Of a DNA stretch of 64,000 nucleotides, positions 31,001 through 37,147 are shown piece after piece. The DNA comes from Galaxea fascicularis (Eukaryota > Cnidaria > Anthozoa > Scleractinia > Euphylliidae): positions 21,168,225 through 21,232,224 of the forward strand of contig OX419344.1 of assembly GCA_948470475.1 (NCBI GenBank). The letters run 5' to 3'. Within the stretch, counting starts at the first letter, position 1, and each line of letters opens with the position of its first letter. Both the position numbers and the translations under genes were made by a program. The notes under the pieces are model-generated. The model made no database searches. It was not told the DNA's origin and saw nothing but the letters and a program-made list of their open reading frames with translations.

Positions 31001-32654
31001 TCACCCGGGTGTGCGAGGTGCTGGGCTCAGTTGGTATAAGCGATCCCCGGGCCGAAATCTCGTGGTTAATCGTCAGGGTACAGCGCTCCAAACACGGAGG
31101 TACCGTTACCGGCTGAGTTTTTTTTTTTCTTTTTTTCTTTCTTTTTTTTGTCAAAGCTTGTTTTTGTTTTCTTATAGAACCTGCGCGAGGCCATCGCAAC
31201 TGAAATTCACTAAGAGAGTCTTCCCTTCATCGTTATCCTTTAGGTCTTCCCTTCAGGTAACGTATCCGTTTTCATGCCTTTAAACCCCAAAAGCCTTGGA
31301 GTGATCCGCATCAAATTTTATGACGAGAATTAAGGACAGAATTGTTCTATAGCAATTGCGTAGGGGACCACAAATAACAATTTAAATTTTGATGTAGTGA
31401 TTTAAAGGGTTAATACGCCACAGTTTATTTGAACCCTTGCCTAAATGAGACTCCACTGCAATGGCTGGCGGCTCGCCAGGGACCCATATACTGTAATGAT
31501 ACGGTACCGTTACTGCTGGAAGAATTTCAGTGAAAGTTAAAATGTACCGCGCTGTTACTGTCAAATGCTTGGCGTGTTATCGGAACTTAACTTCAGCACC
31601 CAATTAATCAATTTAGGAGAATCAGTTATGAACTTCTTATGGAGTCCGCAGGCATTTTGATCGGTCATGAGCATTGTGAACTAGTCCTAACCGTCCAAGG
31701 CTCACCTGCAGAAGGTTCCAATACTTTGAGGTATCTGCGATCGGTTGTGAGACTGGAGAGAAAGCTGCCCCCAATAACATTATTTTTGTTGGCTCATTGT
31801 AAATGTGATCGTACAAAATATGCATACCGACTCCAGGGTCACACTGAAATCAAAGCAATGATGATTAGAATGGCATAGACGGCTGGTTCACACCGGCCAG
31901 GATCTAGTGAGCTCGAGACATCTCCTCAGTGTTCATGCACTCGCACCTACAACCCTGTGCTTTTACTTCCACCCCCGCCCCCCCCCCCCCTCCCCACTCC
32001 ATCCCCCTCTGTCATTCTTTTGGATTGAGTCCCAAGTGGTCACATTGACTCTTTTGCAGTCAAATCCACCGCTATGTGTTTTCATTGACTCACACCAATC
32101 AACACTGATTCTCGAAAGTTCTTATCGATTACTATTGCATTGTACTCGCATAAGTTCCTGTCAACAATTAAGAGTTCCTGCGAGTTGCTTGGAAGTTAAT
32201 AGCACCTGCTATCCAGAGTTTGAGTAGCCAATCAGAGCGCGCGAAAAACATATACTAAAACAAAATATCATGAGTTGTCATCGGTTCTAGCACTGTCATA
32301 GCCTCCTATTATGTGCAATCATAACGAACTTGTCCGACGATTTGGTCATGAATTCCAAGTAACCAAACTGAACAATCTTCAGGCGACCTTCGAAGTCAAC
32401 GAGAAACACCCGAAGCGTTACGAAGTTTACCGAAGATACTCCACTCGAGAAAACCTTAACAGACTCGTTTGTACAAACCTTTGTATCGTTGAGTACCATG
32501 TTAAGTCGGTATCCCGGTAAAATGTCGGTTCTGTTGTTAACTTGATTCAACGCCAATTCGATCACTATTTTGACCGCAAAGCCCCCAGCCCAGCATCGCC
32601 CAGTATGAGGAACGTACGCACCAATCGTCAGGTTCTTAACGCCTTCGACTGCGC
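6828..32654 (-). CDS. GABBR: Metabotropic GABA-B-type receptor, 17 exons found, 5' end missing
   Basis: Family C GPCR of the GABA-B class at the plasma membrane. From 32654 down to 6828, 17 AG/GT-bounded exons join without a frame break into 812 codons plus stop. In order they encode the bilobed Venus-flytrap ligand domain ([53 protein letters not shown]), seven membrane segments with exon joins like those of GABBR1/2 ([41 protein letters not shown]), and a C-terminal coiled coil ([25 protein letters not shown]). No cysteine-rich domain is present, as expected for GABA-B. The signal-peptide exon is not identified, and about ten residues after LANIK (a beta strand in human GABBR) are missing from my model. 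Of the GABA contacts known in human GABBR1, the Tyr of IGWY and the Glu before AYD look conserved. The His of FRTH is Ile here, so the ligand is uncertain. Confidence 0.9.
7408..7557 (-). CDS. GABBR: GABBR-like exon: tail and start of coiled coil
   Basis: Acceptor TGCTCCAG, donor GAG/GTAAAC, 50 codons, phase 0. It encodes [10 protein letters not shown] through [14 protein letters not shown]. The last part begins the heptad pattern that continues in the next exon. Confidence 0.85.
8150..8301 (-). CDS. GABBR: GABBR-like exon: transmembrane helices 6 and 7
   Basis: Acceptor TCTTTCAG, donor AAG/GTGAGT. It encodes [20 protein letters not shown] (TM6) and [17 protein letters not shown] (TM7). The 4.2-kb intron between this exon and 12475 holds the nested class A GPCR. 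Confidence 0.92.
8302..10178. other. Intron sequence without recognised features
   Basis: Between the TM6-7 exon and the nested GPCR I see only AT-rich sequence and short frames. No exon, RNA gene or clear repeat is supported. Confidence 0.5.
10179..11354 (-). CDS. Class A (rhodopsin-like) GPCR, single exon, nested in a GABBR-like intron
   Basis: Intronless 391-residue plasma-membrane receptor. The ATG at 11352-11354 has A at -3 and G at +4, and the first 390 bases downstream stay open. Seven membrane segments are visible: TM1 around residues 45-68 ([17 protein letters not shown]), TM2 with LLACMAVVD (LAxxD form), TM3 ending [15 protein letters not shown] (E/DRY motif with Glu), TM4, TM5, TM6 ([17 protein letters not shown], lacking the usual CWxP) and TM7 with NPIIYCWR (NPxxY). 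Conserved cysteines in ECL1/TM3 may pair. The cytoplasmic tail of about 80 residues is long. Cnidarian genomes hold many intronless, amine/adenosine-like orphan receptors of this form. The ligand cannot be told. It lies on the host gene's strand inside a 4.2-kb intron, so it needs its own promoter or would be removed with the host intron. Confidence 0.92.
   Translation of the reverse strand: MANESSSSFSSYGKRCCDYLNGTDVAWRKKYFTEVICRNLVAIACTNSIAVVPTILLNLLVIFAVATRRHLRSNTNVLLACMAVVDCFTGAIVQPMGIVQEVKNILGNRLVSCCLQKIHTAASAAVNFASINHLVVISIERYIAIRCPLRYPNIVTTQWIRNGVLLAWAFALFTTTQTTVSYAVEHTAIYSDYLQAMRVTFIIAGVLYMAVIGYTNVYIFFQTRRHKRRIQFEQVTQQEAERLKKDHRAFHTLAIILGTMVLTMMPSFILILTSSLLNAIGTEPILTDILWKWAITFALLRSVLNPIIYCWRVNKLRRAFLEILHLKKSGRTPQGIPEIQTGRTEMKNHTSDNFVVTWKPDQGRETVLFSYCHLEVEETVRIEEADNASRS
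12037..12284. mobile_element. MITE-like element with G-rich ends
   Basis: The left end reads AGGGACCGATCATTATTTAG and the right end, reversed, AGGGGCCGGTCATTATTTAA, followed by G runs. It is a non-coding 248-bp insertion in a GABBR-like intron. Confidence 0.65.
12475..12655 (-). CDS. GABBR: GABBR-like exon: loop and transmembrane helix 5
   Basis: Acceptor AATTATAG, donor ATAG/GTACGG, 60 codons plus one base. It encodes [20 protein letters not shown] then [15 protein letters not shown] and ALNDSRYI, matching LEHC...YKGLLLLLGIFLAYETK...INDHRAV. Confidence 0.9.
12713..13066. mobile_element. MITE-like element with ~30-bp inverted ends
   Basis: The ends are related by inversion: CCCGAGGGGGAGGGG...CATAAAAATGACGGGG on the left, and CCCAGGGAAGG...TATAAAAATGATGGGG on the reversed right end. 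Short motifs such as AAAGGTACCAAC recur inside. There is no ORF of note. Confidence 0.5.
13352..14012. mobile_element. Foldback element with ~210-bp arms of TCGACTTTTATG-type repeats
   Basis: The left arm 13352-13565 is built of ATTTTTGTCGACTTTTATGTCGAG-like units and the right arm 13800-14012 is its inverse. Both outer ends share CTCCCCTTTTT(T/C)G(A/G)CCTCAT(A/G)TCGACTTTTTGGCC. The unique centre (13570-13790) reads on the minus strand [20 protein letters not shown], which resembles the N-terminal part of integrase-core-type transposon proteins. The element may therefore be a deletion derivative of such a transposon. It lies in a GABBR-like intron. Confidence 0.7.
14350..14472 (-). CDS. GABBR: GABBR-like exon: transmembrane helix 4
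   Basis: Acceptor TGCTTTCAG, donor GAG/GTATTA, 41 codons, phase 0. It encodes [20 protein letters not shown] followed by TGIEPMH (human W..VDPLH). Confidence 0.88.
15451..15472 (+). mobile_element. 3' tail of a LINE/SINE-type retroelement
   Basis: AATAAAGTTGAAGTTGAAGT looks like a polyadenylation hexamer followed by a short tandem 3' tail, as in many non-LTR elements. The body upstream is not recognisable. Confidence 0.35.
15511..15618 (-). CDS. GABBR: GABBR-like exon: transmembrane helix 3
   Basis: Acceptor TCGTTTAG, donor AAG/GTCAGT, 36 codons, phase 0. It encodes [20 protein letters not shown] then TWRVHAIF, matching [20 protein letters not shown]. Confidence 0.9.
15740..15975 (-). repeat. 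~107-bp tandem repeat, two units (family also at 42-43 kb)
   Basis: Units separated by 108 bases contain ACAGCACCACAGGAAAGTAC, then AGTAGCTTTCAT, TTGAATGGTCACAC and CCACAGACTCAAAAGTTAGA. The reverse complement is the unit at 42190-42445 and 43225-43440. It lies in a GABBR-like intron. Confidence 0.85.
16250..16410 (-). repeat. Diverged copies of the ~107-bp repeat
   Basis: Contains GGATTTCATTCACAGACTCA, AGAACCACCTTGTACAGCAT and ACAGTACCACAGGAAAG, the same unit as at 15740-15975 but more diverged. Confidence 0.75.
16451..16565 (-). CDS. GABBR: GABBR-like exon: transmembrane helix 2
   Basis: The acceptor ATGTCCAG was chosen because it restores phase with the previous exon (AG+T). Donor ACG/GTAAGA. 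It encodes [20 protein letters not shown] then FGLDGG, matching QPNLNNLTAVGC...LGLDG. Confidence 0.9.
16962..17171. repeat. 105-bp tandem duplication covering a GABBR-like exon end and its splice donor
   Basis: Two copies (about 16962-17066 and 17067-17171) differ by one base inside (TACCTGG versus TACTTGG). Each holds the last coding bases of the TM1 exon (minus strand TTCTTTATCGAGAGAAAAG) and the GTAAGG donor. The upstream copy is the real exon end. The second leaves a decoy donor about 105 bases into the intron. Confidence 0.9.
17144..17294 (-). CDS. GABBR: GABBR-like exon: transmembrane helix 1
   Basis: Acceptor GTGTGATAG, donor AAAAG/GTAAGG. After [12 protein letters not shown] it encodes the hydrophobic run [20 protein letters not shown] then [10 protein letters not shown]. 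Its 3' end with the donor is duplicated in tandem just downstream (see 16962-17171). Confidence 0.88.
17699..17782 (-). CDS. GABBR: GABBR-like exon: last ligand-domain strands
   Basis: Acceptor TTATTCTTAG, donor AAG/GTTTGT. It encodes [18 protein letters not shown] through VHWQ, like GSYKKIGYYDSTKD...W in human. Confidence 0.85.
17990..18053 (-). CDS. GABBR: GABBR-like exon: end of ligand domain
   Basis: Acceptor AAATTTTAG, donor AAG/GTAAGG. It encodes [20 protein letters not shown], corresponding to [21 protein letters not shown]. Confidence 0.85.
18494..18591 (-). CDS. GABBR: GABBR-like exon: lobe 1 return
   Basis: Acceptor CCTCTAG, donor ACG/GTAAAT, two leading bases plus 32 codons. It encodes [20 protein letters not shown] then SFLGVT, matching [20 protein letters not shown]...SFEGVSG. 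Confidence 0.85.
18898..19027 (-). CDS. GABBR: GABBR-like exon: FAYDAVWA
   Basis: Acceptor TTCACAG, donor AAG/GTAACG, 43 codons plus one base. It encodes [20 protein letters not shown] then [16 protein letters not shown], corresponding to QEAPLAYDAIWALALALN of GABBR1, with the glutamate conserved. Confidence 0.9.
19437..19685 (-). CDS. GABBR: GABBR-like exon: lobe 2 core
   Basis: Donor TGG/GTGAGA. The chosen acceptor CTTAAG at 19686-19691 keeps phase 0, but CAG acceptors a few codons downstream are possible. It encodes 83 residues including [33 protein letters not shown] and [11 protein letters not shown]. The IGWY tyrosine is a ligand contact in human GABBR1. Confidence 0.88.
20270..21112. 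repeat. Minisatellite, ~42-bp unit, about 20 copies
   Basis: The unit is of the form GGAGACCCATGGTGTCTCC followed by TATAGCCCCACCTCCCCTTA and a few bases, with variants at the CTTGGAG/AAATGGAG junction. GGAGAC...GTCTCC within the unit is self-complementary. Long open frames across the array (e.g. [14 protein letters not shown] on the minus strand) are repeat artefacts. Confidence 0.95.
22103..23149 (-). mobile_element. PIF/Harbinger-type DNA element with TAA target duplication
   Basis: Both ends read GACTAGGTTTACACTAGA and continue as related GGATTCG-rich inverted repeats of about 40 bases. TAA is duplicated at 22100-22102 and 23150-23152, and the uninterrupted host unit AACACTAAATGGCC is visible at about 21875. 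A 3-bp TWA duplication plus an internal Myb/SANT-like ORF is the signature of PIF/Harbinger elements. No DDE transposase is present, so this 1047-bp copy is non-autonomous. Confidence 0.85.
22417..22992 (-). CDS. Myb/SANT-like DNA-binding protein of the Harbinger element
   Basis: 191-residue ORF inside the TAA-flanked element. Residues 17-130 form the helical Myb/SANT-like region with the aromatic landmarks [28 protein letters not shown], and [17 protein letters not shown], preceded by a basic PKKKARVD stretch that could be a nuclear signal. In PIF/Harbinger transposons this second protein binds the DNA ends and helps to import the transposase. After about residue 145 (GASTSSR) the sequence loses family character and runs into ISRTCNK-like noise, so the C terminus is probably frameshifted or truncated. 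A second in-frame ATG (MLPKKKARV) may be the true start. Confidence 0.65.
   Translation of the reverse strand: MVTQLSVVSSFDKVTMLPKKKARVDPDATEANLSWTDDEVELLLGVVRAYSSQKDYEGLEWESVKSKYEDIRKDFVTFYEQQDGLPHDRSLFTRERVTSKIKDIRKKYKKAVDSGKKSGGGRTVATFYDVCNNIWGGCPATTYRPGASTSSRWRRSVADVKLPRDNNLRFLRNIAVHIIKFIGRTCNKIRH
24189..24764 (-). CDS. Unrecognised 191-residue ORF with zinc-binding and SAP-like parts
   Basis: I do not recognise the family. The ORF begins [20 protein letters not shown]. It has a charged helix ([18 protein letters not shown]) and then [20 protein letters not shown] followed by RIMEHSSEC, a Cys-x4-Cys...His-x3-Cys arrangement that could bind zinc. A C-terminal [20 protein letters not shown] resembles a SAP-type helix-turn-helix. 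The ATG context is weak (T at -3). It lies in a GABBR-like intron on the host strand, next to the foldback element. It could be a retrogene, a fragment of a mobile element or a lineage-specific gene. Amino-acid composition is gene-like rather than random. Confidence 0.45.
   Translation of the reverse strand: MDEGSYREMDYFLPSKALGEVIFTNRHGFTEKDMLDFQFVFPCPREGFQEEIRKLSEKEKAKERRKILISLRDELSPDKLHNETVTRLTETLTDCGEEGCPWRTTGVKYDLLSRIMEHSSECHVVVGKEIETMDRRAVAENELRDLHSLPTSGTIKNLKERLARAQQQKWLPSKPNKGTDSQDITIRVILD
25646..25897 (+). CDS. Small zinc-ribbon-like protein, 83 residues
   Basis: Unrecognised small protein. The ATG at 25646 has a good context (AAACATGGCC). An in-frame upstream start at 25595 is less likely, because the similarity to the second copy begins near MAS/MAT. 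The ORF begins MASSPEFK, then [20 protein letters not shown], giving Cys-x2-Cys-x8-Cys-x2-Cys with a further Cys after three residues and a basic RKRK. The C-terminal half is [21 protein letters not shown] diverged paralogue lies at 26926-27139 in the same orientation. Conservation of the five cysteines and of LVQD(A/V)L(R/K)WP between the copies argues that the frame was under selection. It is on the strand opposite to the host GABBR-like intron. Confidence 0.6.
   Translation: MASSPEFKCNHCHRLTGETTCPLCGSVCRKRKGIQLVQDALRWPSAREKAVKSEIPNQLTSLVKNCPQWKERIVALVTKYNNC
26926..27139 (+). pseudogene. Frameshifted paralogue of the 25646 zinc-ribbon ORF
   Basis: From ATG 26926 the frame reads [10 protein letters not shown] then [24 protein letters not shown] and LVQDVLKWP with the same cysteine spacing, and stops at TAG 27076-27078 after 50 residues. 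The rest of the paralogue ([14 protein letters not shown]) is in another frame from 27074 to the TGA at 27137-27139. One small indel thus splits the gene. It may still make a 50-residue zinc-ribbon peptide. Confidence 0.65.
27355..27885. repeat. Minisatellite, 40-bp unit, about 13 copies
   Basis: The unit TGGGAGACCCATGGTCTCTC then ACCTATCCCCCCACCTAGCC is repeated with few changes. GAGACC(C)ATGGTCTC is palindromic. The core GGAGACCCATGG..TCTC and CCTAT.CCCC is shared with the 42-bp array at 20270-21112, so the two arrays are related. Confidence 0.95.
28038..28181. repeat. Palindromic foldback sequence
   Basis: CTTATTAACCAAG at 28038 and CTTGGTTAATAAG at 28169-28181 bound inverted arms that also share CTGGGAGAATATCGGCC. 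The centre holds GTACGGACCTCGCTGCGCTC and its complement. The same centre occurs inside the foldback element at 47920-48726. Confidence 0.75.
28290..28725. mobile_element. MITE, 436 bp, TIR GGC(C/T)ATGTTCACAC
   Basis: The left end GGCCATGTTCACACAAGACC and the reversed right end GGCTATGTTCACACGGGACC continue as inverted repeats for about 36 bases. ATA flanks both sides (28287-28289, 28726-28728). The interior is non-coding. The 3-bp duplication suggests a Harbinger-like origin, but this is not proven. Confidence 0.75.
29025..29126 (-). CDS. GABBR: GABBR-like exon: lobe 2 helix
   Basis: Acceptor TTTCATCCAG, donor AAA/GTAAGG, 34 codons, phase 0. It encodes [20 protein letters not shown] then [14 protein letters not shown], matching [22 protein letters not shown] of human GABBR1. 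The strand that normally follows (DARIIVGLF in human) is in no exon I could find. Confidence 0.85.
29284..29520 (+). mobile_element. 3' end of a non-LTR retrotransposon
   Basis: Reads [20 protein letters not shown] in one frame, typical of the C terminus of coral-type LINE ORF2, and ends GCTAAATAAAGTTATCTTATC, a short AATAAA plus TTATC tail. It is 5'-truncated and lies in the intron between two GABBR-like exons. Confidence 0.5.
29696..29872 (-). CDS. GABBR: GABBR-like exon: lobe 1 ligand loop
   Basis: Acceptor TGTTTAG, donor CAG/GTTTGC, 59 codons, phase 0. It encodes [20 protein letters not shown] then [20 protein letters not shown]. The YSSTSP loop corresponds to the YGSSSP loop that holds a ligand-contacting serine in GABBR1. 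Confidence 0.9.
30668..31612 (+). repeat. Dispersed repeat, copy A (about 945 bp)
   Basis: Matches 35141-36336 in inverted orientation along its whole length. Shared landmarks: TATTGTACCCACCGCATTAC, GGCAATACGCATGCGCACGT, CACCCGGGTGTGCGAGGTGC, CGGAGGTACCGTTACCGGCT, a T-rich tract, AATTAAGGACAGAATTGTTC and GCGCTGTTACTGTCAAATGC. Small frames such as [11 protein letters not shown] occur in both copies but carry no recognisable domain. It is probably a non-autonomous mobile element. Confidence 0.85.
31706..31843 (-). CDS. GABBR: GABBR-like exon: lobe 1
   Basis: Acceptor GATTTCAG, donor CAG/GTGAGC, 46 codons, phase 0. It encodes [18 protein letters not shown] through KYWNLLQ, matching the CDPGQ...LYELLYNDP...MWNL segment of the human receptors. 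Confidence 0.9.
32479..32654 (-). CDS. GABBR: GABBR-like exon: start of ligand-binding domain
   Basis: Acceptor TTCAACAG, donor AAG/GTTTGT, with two leading bases completing a codon. It encodes [18 protein letters not shown] then RCWAGG and [10 protein letters not shown], matching the first strand and helix of the GABA-B Venus-flytrap. Confidence 0.85.
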
Positions 32655-34511
32655 CTGTTGAAAAACAGGTATTAAATGGCTATCGTTAGGAATTTTCACA
32701 CAGGCAGAACCCGTAAGGGAGTCTTAAGGAGCCAATATCATCATGCAGATTGTCCTTACTAATTTCTCTATAATTCTTGAAAAATTGTTTAAAATTAACA
32801 CGTTTCCTTCTGTTATGAGTTTCTTTATTCTCATGACTAATATGTTTGCTCAAGTAATGACATCGCAAAGGGAATTTAGATGCTGAACATATTGGTTACT
32901 ATTGGTTTTAAAGCCGGTTACATTTGATTATGCAGCGCAAGTTGAGCAAGCCAACTGATTCGTGTGGACTTGAAGTAGTGATCTGAATTTGACGCTTCTA
33001 GCTCCCCAAATCGTTCTCTGCTTGTGTTGGTGGCTTAATATCAATTTATAGTGCACTAGTCAATTGTAACCTCGACCCTAAGCCCCCCGGGAAATAGTGG
33101 GGGAATTCACACGAGCATCTCTATAATTTTAGAAACTTCCCCCAGGCCCCAGGGACAGATTCAGAGGGAAATTGCCCCTACCCCTTAAGCCAGCAAATAA
33201 GTCGACACAATGTAGTTAAGCATAATTTATTGTGTCTCGTTTAATTCTCTACGACTGTGGTGACCATCTCCGAACAAGGTACTTGAAAGTAAGATGATTG
33301 AACTTAATATATATGTTTTTTTTTCTCCAGCAAACTTTGCATTGGATAGTTTAGTAAAATCAACGAGATCATCAAACTATGGGGACACTAATTGAAAGGT
33401 TTCTGTAGTATCTAGAACCTACAAGAAAACTAGTAGTGCAATTTTAGCCGATTATCAAACACGATTATACTTTCACTACTCTCTTTGCCGTAAACTTCTG
33501 GTATTCCTCCAGGGGCTGGTGGAAGAAATCAACGGCTTGGGGGTCGGCGTTACAATTGACTAGTGCATAATCCATTATAAAGGAGCCTGGTTACGTCGAG
33601 TCAAAACAGGTAGTTTTTGAGTTACACTTAAGCTGTTTTTAGCAGTAATCTTCAATCGGTGCTATTGGTCAGTTGAAGTTTTGGCAATGGAACTTACAGT
33701 CATTGATAAATCACCGCGATTGGGGAAAGTCACAGGGTATGAAACCCGCTTTCAGTCACTGATGATTTCGTTTCACTGCTACTCCGCTATCTGCCTCCAG
33801 TCAACCACCTTTAGCCTACTTAGTAACCTTTTATAATTTATGTATAATTTATTTCACCCCACAATTAATTAAGCGCAGTACCAAAATGCTATGTCTCTTA
33901 TTAGCAATTTATGTAAACCAAAGAAATGTTTTTACTATAAGTGACATAACTCTAGATCAAACCAGCTTTGTTGCATTCTCTTAATCCAATTTTCTCTTTT
34001 GTGCTTCTTTTCTCTTGGGCTTTTTTGAGTTATAAGAGTTATCACTGGCTATTGACAGTGGCAAAACTAATAGTTCGTCAATCTTAAGTGATCACTTTGA
34101 CGGCTTTTATTGTTAGCGAATATCCGATGAATGAATGCGTTAGTATATTGACAAATGAACTTTTACAAACATGACCTTTACTTTCTCAGGGAATAATGAA
34201 AAAGCGAGGGCTAGAAAATTTCTTAAAATCTTTTTACCCAGTTAAGGGGCGAGACAACTCAACAAACTAGATTGAATAGAGCAGGACCGTAGTCTTTGTT
34301 CAACTCGCCAACCGAATCGCTCATCAAGAGGAGAAGATTTTTTCTTCGTCACGGTATTCTAAGTTTTCACGCTACCTCCGAGAAATCTCTATTAACTAAC
34401 AAGCCGTTTCTTAATCTTCGATTCGTAACCTACCTCCGCAAAAAGTGAGCCAGACTAGGAAGAACTGAAACAGTTTAGCAGAAGAAGTCTGCGGCTCAAA
34501 TCCTAACATCG
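32655..34511. other. Region upstream of the first identified receptor exon
   Basis: The signal-peptide exon and promoter of the GABA-B-like receptor should be here or further upstream. I see no frame with a convincing signal peptide. The sequence is AT-rich and without clear repeats. Confidence 0.4.
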
Positions 34512-34709
34512 TCAGTAAAATTCGCAACCTTCTTGTTTACACACAGTTCCGTTTGCGCATACAAATGATATCTGACTTTCACATTTGTCAGATTCAGGGT
34601 CTTGAGAAGGGTTCCCGCGGACCACTAGCACGACGGACCAAAACTCTTTCTTCGCAAAAGAAGTCTCTCCAGCCGTTACTCGCGGTCTGAACTTGTAATT
34701 GTTGAACAC
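34512..34709 (-). other. Possible upstream receptor exon or stray Cys-containing ORF
   Basis: The minus-strand frame ends SDKCESQISFVCANGTVCKQ then EG. GT dinucleotides after GTGT or AAGAAG would leave one base, the phase needed by the exon at 32654 (which starts with two bases of a codon). The sequence resembles a short Cys-containing extracellular segment. Neither the acceptor nor the start is clear, so it may be chance. Confidence 0.2.
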
Positions 34710-35140
34710 AATTTGTACCTTATGCTAACATTCCTTTAGCGCTTTGATGTCATTTGCCGTTTATAGGCGTATTCTGTTGGTTTTTACAACTGTACACTCT
34801 GTCAATTAAAACATCCCATGTGTCGTTCTAATTTCAAAGACAATAGAGTCGGAAGACAAGGAAGTATGGTGCATCTCGCACTCCGCTTATCATGATGCAA
34901 AATATAGATGAAATAAAACTTGGCGGACTTGCATGCCGACTTTACCAGGGAGTTACCCAGATCTCGTGCGTCAACACGGAAATTTTGGACAAGCGGTACA
35001 AGCTGCCGTAAATTAGCTTATGTTCGGTCTGCTGAAAGAGTAAATAAGTAAATGGGGAAGAGAAAAGAAGACCTTGAACCGAGCTTTGCTGGAAATACAG
35101 ACCACGGGCTCTAGGAGACTACTGTGAAACGCCAAGACAA

Positions 35141-36336
35141 AACTGGGTCTTTTTGGTGTTGTCCGAGGGCGCGTGATCAAAGCAAAGAATTTTCGTTTGG
35201 TAGCAGAACAAACGGTCATTTTCAGTGGTGAAAATCGAGAGCTCTGCTGAATTGATTGGGAGCTTAAGTTAAGTTCTAACAACACGCTAAGCATTTGCAA
35301 TTTGACAGTAACAGCGCGGTGCATTTCAACTTTGACTGAAATTCTTCAAGCGGTAATGGTGCCGCATCATTTCAGTGTATGGGTCCCTGGCGACCCGGCA
35401 GCCATTGCAGTGGAGTCTCATTTTTGGAGTAATCAGCATCGAATTTTATGACGAAAATTAAGGACAGAATCGTTCTTTAGCAATTGTGTAGGGACCACAA
35501 ATAACAATTTACATTTTGATGTAACGATTTCAGGGGTTCAAATAAACTGCTGATGAAAGTGTGATGTATTAACTCTTTAAATCGCTACATCAAAATTTAA
35601 ATTGTTATTTGCGGTCCCCTACACAATTGCTATAGAACGAATCTGTCCTTAATTCTCGTCATAAAATTCGATGCGGACCACTCCAAGGCTTTTGGGGGTT
35701 AAACGTATGAAAACGGATACGTTACCTGTCAGTTCCTTGCGTTTATCGATGAAGAGAAGACTCTCTTGGTGAATTTTAGCTGCAATGGGCTCGCGCAGGT
35801 TCTATAAGAAAACAAAAGCAAGCTTTCAAAAAACAAAAAAAAAAGAAATAATAAATAAAAACTCAGCCGGTAACGGTACCTCCGTGTTTGGAGCGCTGTA
35901 CCCTGACGATTAACCCCGAGATTTCGGCCCGGGGATCGCTTATACCAACTGAGCCCAGCACCTCGCACACCCGAGTGAATATTCTGTCATCCCATGACAG
36001 CCAGTGAGGGAGAGATGTGTTGGCCCCTAAACCATTCGTGACAATCCCACTCCAAACGCGCAGCAAAGTACCGGTCTTACCTATCAAACTATGGATGAAA
36101 AATTTCTATTTAAATGTGATGTGATTTGGTGATCTTGTCATGCATGTGGTGCGCATTTGCTACGTGCGCATGCGTATTGCCATTGCGCGCATGCGTATTG
36201 CCATTTTAACTTTTTTAAACGGAATAGAGAAGCTGATGCATGCTCATGCATAGTTAATAGACAATTTTGGCGTGTTTGGCTTTGTAAGCAATGCGGTGGG
36301 TACAATATTTTGCCAGCAGGACTGGATGACTGGACG
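35141..36336 (-). repeat. Dispersed repeat, copy B, with an internal inverted repeat
   Basis: Inverted relative to copy A. It extends further, to the segment that is also at 4550-4747. Unlike copy A it holds an internal hairpin: about 35432-35535 and 35575-35672 are near reverse complements (CTTTAGCAATTGTGTAGGGA versus CCCCTACACAATTGCTATAG), centred on TAAACTGCTGATGAAAGTGT. Confidence 0.85.
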
Positions 36337-36592
36337 CTCACCCATCTCATTTGCATTTTAAGATTTGTTTGTAAGCCTATTAAGCTGTCAGATTTTATTC
36401 CAATTTGAATTTGGCTGTAAAGGAAAAATGACTTTTGATGTTTTACTTTTGAGGTCTCCATACTCAGTGATGAAGGAGTACTCAGATCCAGAGCCCTCTC
36501 TTTCTTGACCGGCAGCCGAGACGCTTCAGACATGCGCAAAAGACAAGAGATCGAATAAAGCTGGGTTAGTAAATCATATTATTTCCGCAAGT

Positions 36593-36623
<31 letters not shown>

Positions 36624-36659
36624 TTAAGCAACTGGAAAGAAAGAAGCCTGAAAAAATCA

Positions 36660-36660
<1 letters not shown>

Positions 36661-36692
<32 letters not shown>

Positions 36693-36732
36693 TGATACCG
36701 GTGCGATGCTCTACCAACTGAGCTATGAAGCC
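36661..36732 (-). tRNA. tRNA-like gene, possible anticodon GGT (Thr)
   Basis: 72-nt cloverleaf on the minus strand. The acceptor stem GGCTTCA/TGAAGCC is perfect, the D arm GCTC/GAGC and the T arm ACGGG-TTCGAAT-CCCGT are intact, with A box (TAGCTCAGTTGG) and B box (GGTTCGAATCC). The anticodon stem is poor: two mismatches near the loop, and C in place of the universal U33. By position the anticodon is GGT. It could be a decayed tRNA, a tRNA-derived repeat or a functional gene with a changed loop. Confidence 0.6.
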
Positions 36733-36992
36733 ACACATTGGGAGCGAGGTCAATTTTATTGAGTTATTGGTAATAGCATAATAGTGGTATTTGGTAATAA
36801 TACCACGAGTGTATTATTACGAGCCGGTATTATTGCAAAATACCACGTACAAGTCATGCTATTATTACGTGGGTTGCCTGTGGCAGACGGCGTTTTAGAT
36901 TCGGTTCGTTTTCTCTACAAATCGACAGGTGGTTTTTTTCTTTTTTTTTTTTTAATTTTTGTTAAATATTTGAAATGCTTTGTATTGTTCTT

Positions 36993-37147
36993 AATAGGCC
37001 ATATTCGTATTCTCGGTATTGAACTGGATCTAGCACGAAGTGGAGGCTCTTGCGGGGGAATCTTTTCATATGTAAATGTATCCCCCGCAAGAGCCTCCAC
37101 TTCATGCTAGATCCAGTTCAATACCGAGAATACGAATATGGCCTATT
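36993..37147. repeat. 155-bp near-perfect palindrome
   Basis: The left arm starts AATAGGCCATATTCGTATTC and the right arm ends with its exact reverse complement. Arms of about 66 bases show one difference (CACG/CATG) and flank a short centre around CTTTTCATATGTAAATG. It is non-coding. Confidence 0.95.

Noticed and set aside
32311..32520. Plus-strand frame over the receptor exon and its intron
   Set aside because: Shadow of the minus-strand receptor exon 32479-32654 and the adjoining intron.
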